Source: Verrucomicrobiota bacterium | Lineage (GTDB): Bacteria > Verrucomicrobiota > Verrucomicrobiia > Verrucomicrobiales > Akkermansiaceae | Assembly: GCA_017301995.1 (NCBI GenBank) | Contig: JAFLEH010000020.1 | Span: forward strand, 62,001-126,000 | Direction of reading: 5' to 3' | Length of the DNA stretch: 64,000 bases | Shown: positions 63,411 to 64,000 of the stretch, in pieces | Layout: each line of letters begins with the position of its first letter | How positions within the stretch are numbered: position 1 is the stretch's first letter | Notes under the pieces: model-generated | Told to the model about the DNA's origin: nothing | Seen by the model: only the letters and a program-made list of their open reading frames with translations | Databases searched by the model: none | Made by a program: the position numbers and the translations under genes

Positions 63411-64000
63411 ATGAATCCGTCCGATCTCTATCCGCTATCATCCAAGTTGTTCGCCACCGCCAAGGAGTACATCCCCGGCGGGGTCAATTCGCCGGTTAGA
63501 GCGTTCCGCAACGTCGGCGGCGAGCCGTTTTTCGTCCGTCGCGCCAAGGGCAGCCGGATCGAGGACATCGACGGCAAGACCTACATCGACTACATCGGCT
63601 CCTGGGGCCCCAACATTCTCGGCCACGCGCCTGCGGTGATCACCAACACGATCCACGAGGTGGCGAAGGACGGCGTTTCCTTTGGGATTCCGAACCCGTT
63701 CGAGGTGGAAATGGCGCGGACGATCACCGAGTGGGTGCCGTCGGTGAAAAAGGTCCGGATGTGCAACTCCGGGACCGAGGCCACGATGTCCGCGATCCGG
63801 CTGGCGCGGGGATTCACCAAGCGCGATCTCATCGTGAAGTTCGACGGATGCTACCACGGCCACAGCGATTCGCTGTTGGTTGCCGCCGGTTCCGGGGCGC
63901 TGACCCATGGCGAACCGGACTCGGCAGGGGTGCCCGCGGATTTCGCGCGCAACACGCTGGTGCTGCCGTACAACGATCCCGAGGCTCTAACCAACCTGTT
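63411..64000 (+). CDS. hemL: Glutamate-1-semialdehyde 2,1-aminomutase, 3' end outside window
   Basis: The first 196 codons are present, to the end of the window, from ATG 63411. HemL makes 5-aminolevulinate from glutamate 1-semialdehyde, the C5 route of tetrapyrrole synthesis (pyridoxal phosphate enzyme, cytoplasm). The sequence shows [52 protein letters not shown] and [20 protein letters not shown], all hallmark HemL segments. The PLP Lys lies beyond the window edge. Confidence 0.95.
   Translation, partial: MNPSDLYPLSSKLFATAKEYIPGGVNSPVRAFRNVGGEPFFVRRAKGSRIEDIDGKTYIDYIGSWGPNILGHAPAVITNTIHEVAKDGVSFGIPNPFEVEMARTITEWVPSVKKVRMCNSGTEATMSAIRLARGFTKRDLIVKFDGCYHGHSDSLLVAAGSGALTHGEPDSAGVPADFARNTLVLPYNDPEALTNL

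Overview
The window is high-GC (roughly 60-65% by eye) and gene-dense. It suggests a member of the Verrucomicrobiota, probably a Luteolibacter/Haloferula-like Verrucomicrobiales bacterium. The evidence is a Verru_Chthon cassette protein A homologue, five PEP-CTERM proteins, very large exported proteins built from autotransporter-associated strand repeats, DNRLRE, LamG and delta-60 modules, a Ser/Thr kinase coupled to an ECF sigma factor, and AC-rich 5' leaders without Shine-Dalgarno sequences. The genus is inferred, not shown. I saw no rRNA, tRNA, CRISPR array or transposase gene.

Layout. 1-8.9 kb: 3' part of a giant filamentous-haemagglutinin-like gene with an internal PDZ domain. 9.3-13.6 kb (minus): two paralogous exported proteins with different C-terminal ends, flanking a PstS-like binding protein and a small membrane-anchored protein. 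14.0-17.0 kb (plus): phosphofructokinase and two tandem PstS-like phosphate-binding proteins. 17.8-20.7 kb (plus): Ser/Thr kinase overlapping an ECF sigma factor. 21.3-27.4 kb (plus): exported proteins (SUMF1-like PEP-CTERM, unknown, delta-60 repeat, P-domain PEP-CTERM). 27.8-37.0 kb (minus): ECF sigma factor, anti-sigma-like protein, metallophosphatase, phosphonatase-like hydrolase, phosphonate-associated dehydrogenase, DUF5690-like transporter, glycerophosphodiesterase and PHP phosphoesterase. 37.2-46.9 kb (minus): a 2075-residue GH43 protein, a PEP-CTERM protein, a saccharopine-dehydrogenase-like enzyme and an unknown exported protein. 47.1-57.2 kb (plus): a 1785-residue DNRLRE/LamG/Calx-beta protein, a Verru_Chthon cassette A protein and a PEP-CTERM protein. 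57.3-63.2 kb: lipid-type glycosyltransferase, bifunctional OlsF-like acyltransferase, two small coupled ORFs, and a glycosyltransferase fused to a PlcP-like phosphoesterase. 63.4 kb to the end: start of hemL.

Two themes connect the genes. The first is phosphorus economy: three PstS-like proteins, an ECF-headed organophosphate/phosphonate operon, and a locus that looks able to replace phospholipids with glycolipids and ornithine-type lipids. Its centrepiece is a single-chain fusion of the two activities that in other bacteria are the separate PlcP and Agt proteins. The second is cell-surface display: besides PEP-CTERM tails there is a second recurrent C-terminal module, on three proteins, that swaps with PEP-CTERM between two paralogues. 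Functions are inferred from motifs and gene order.
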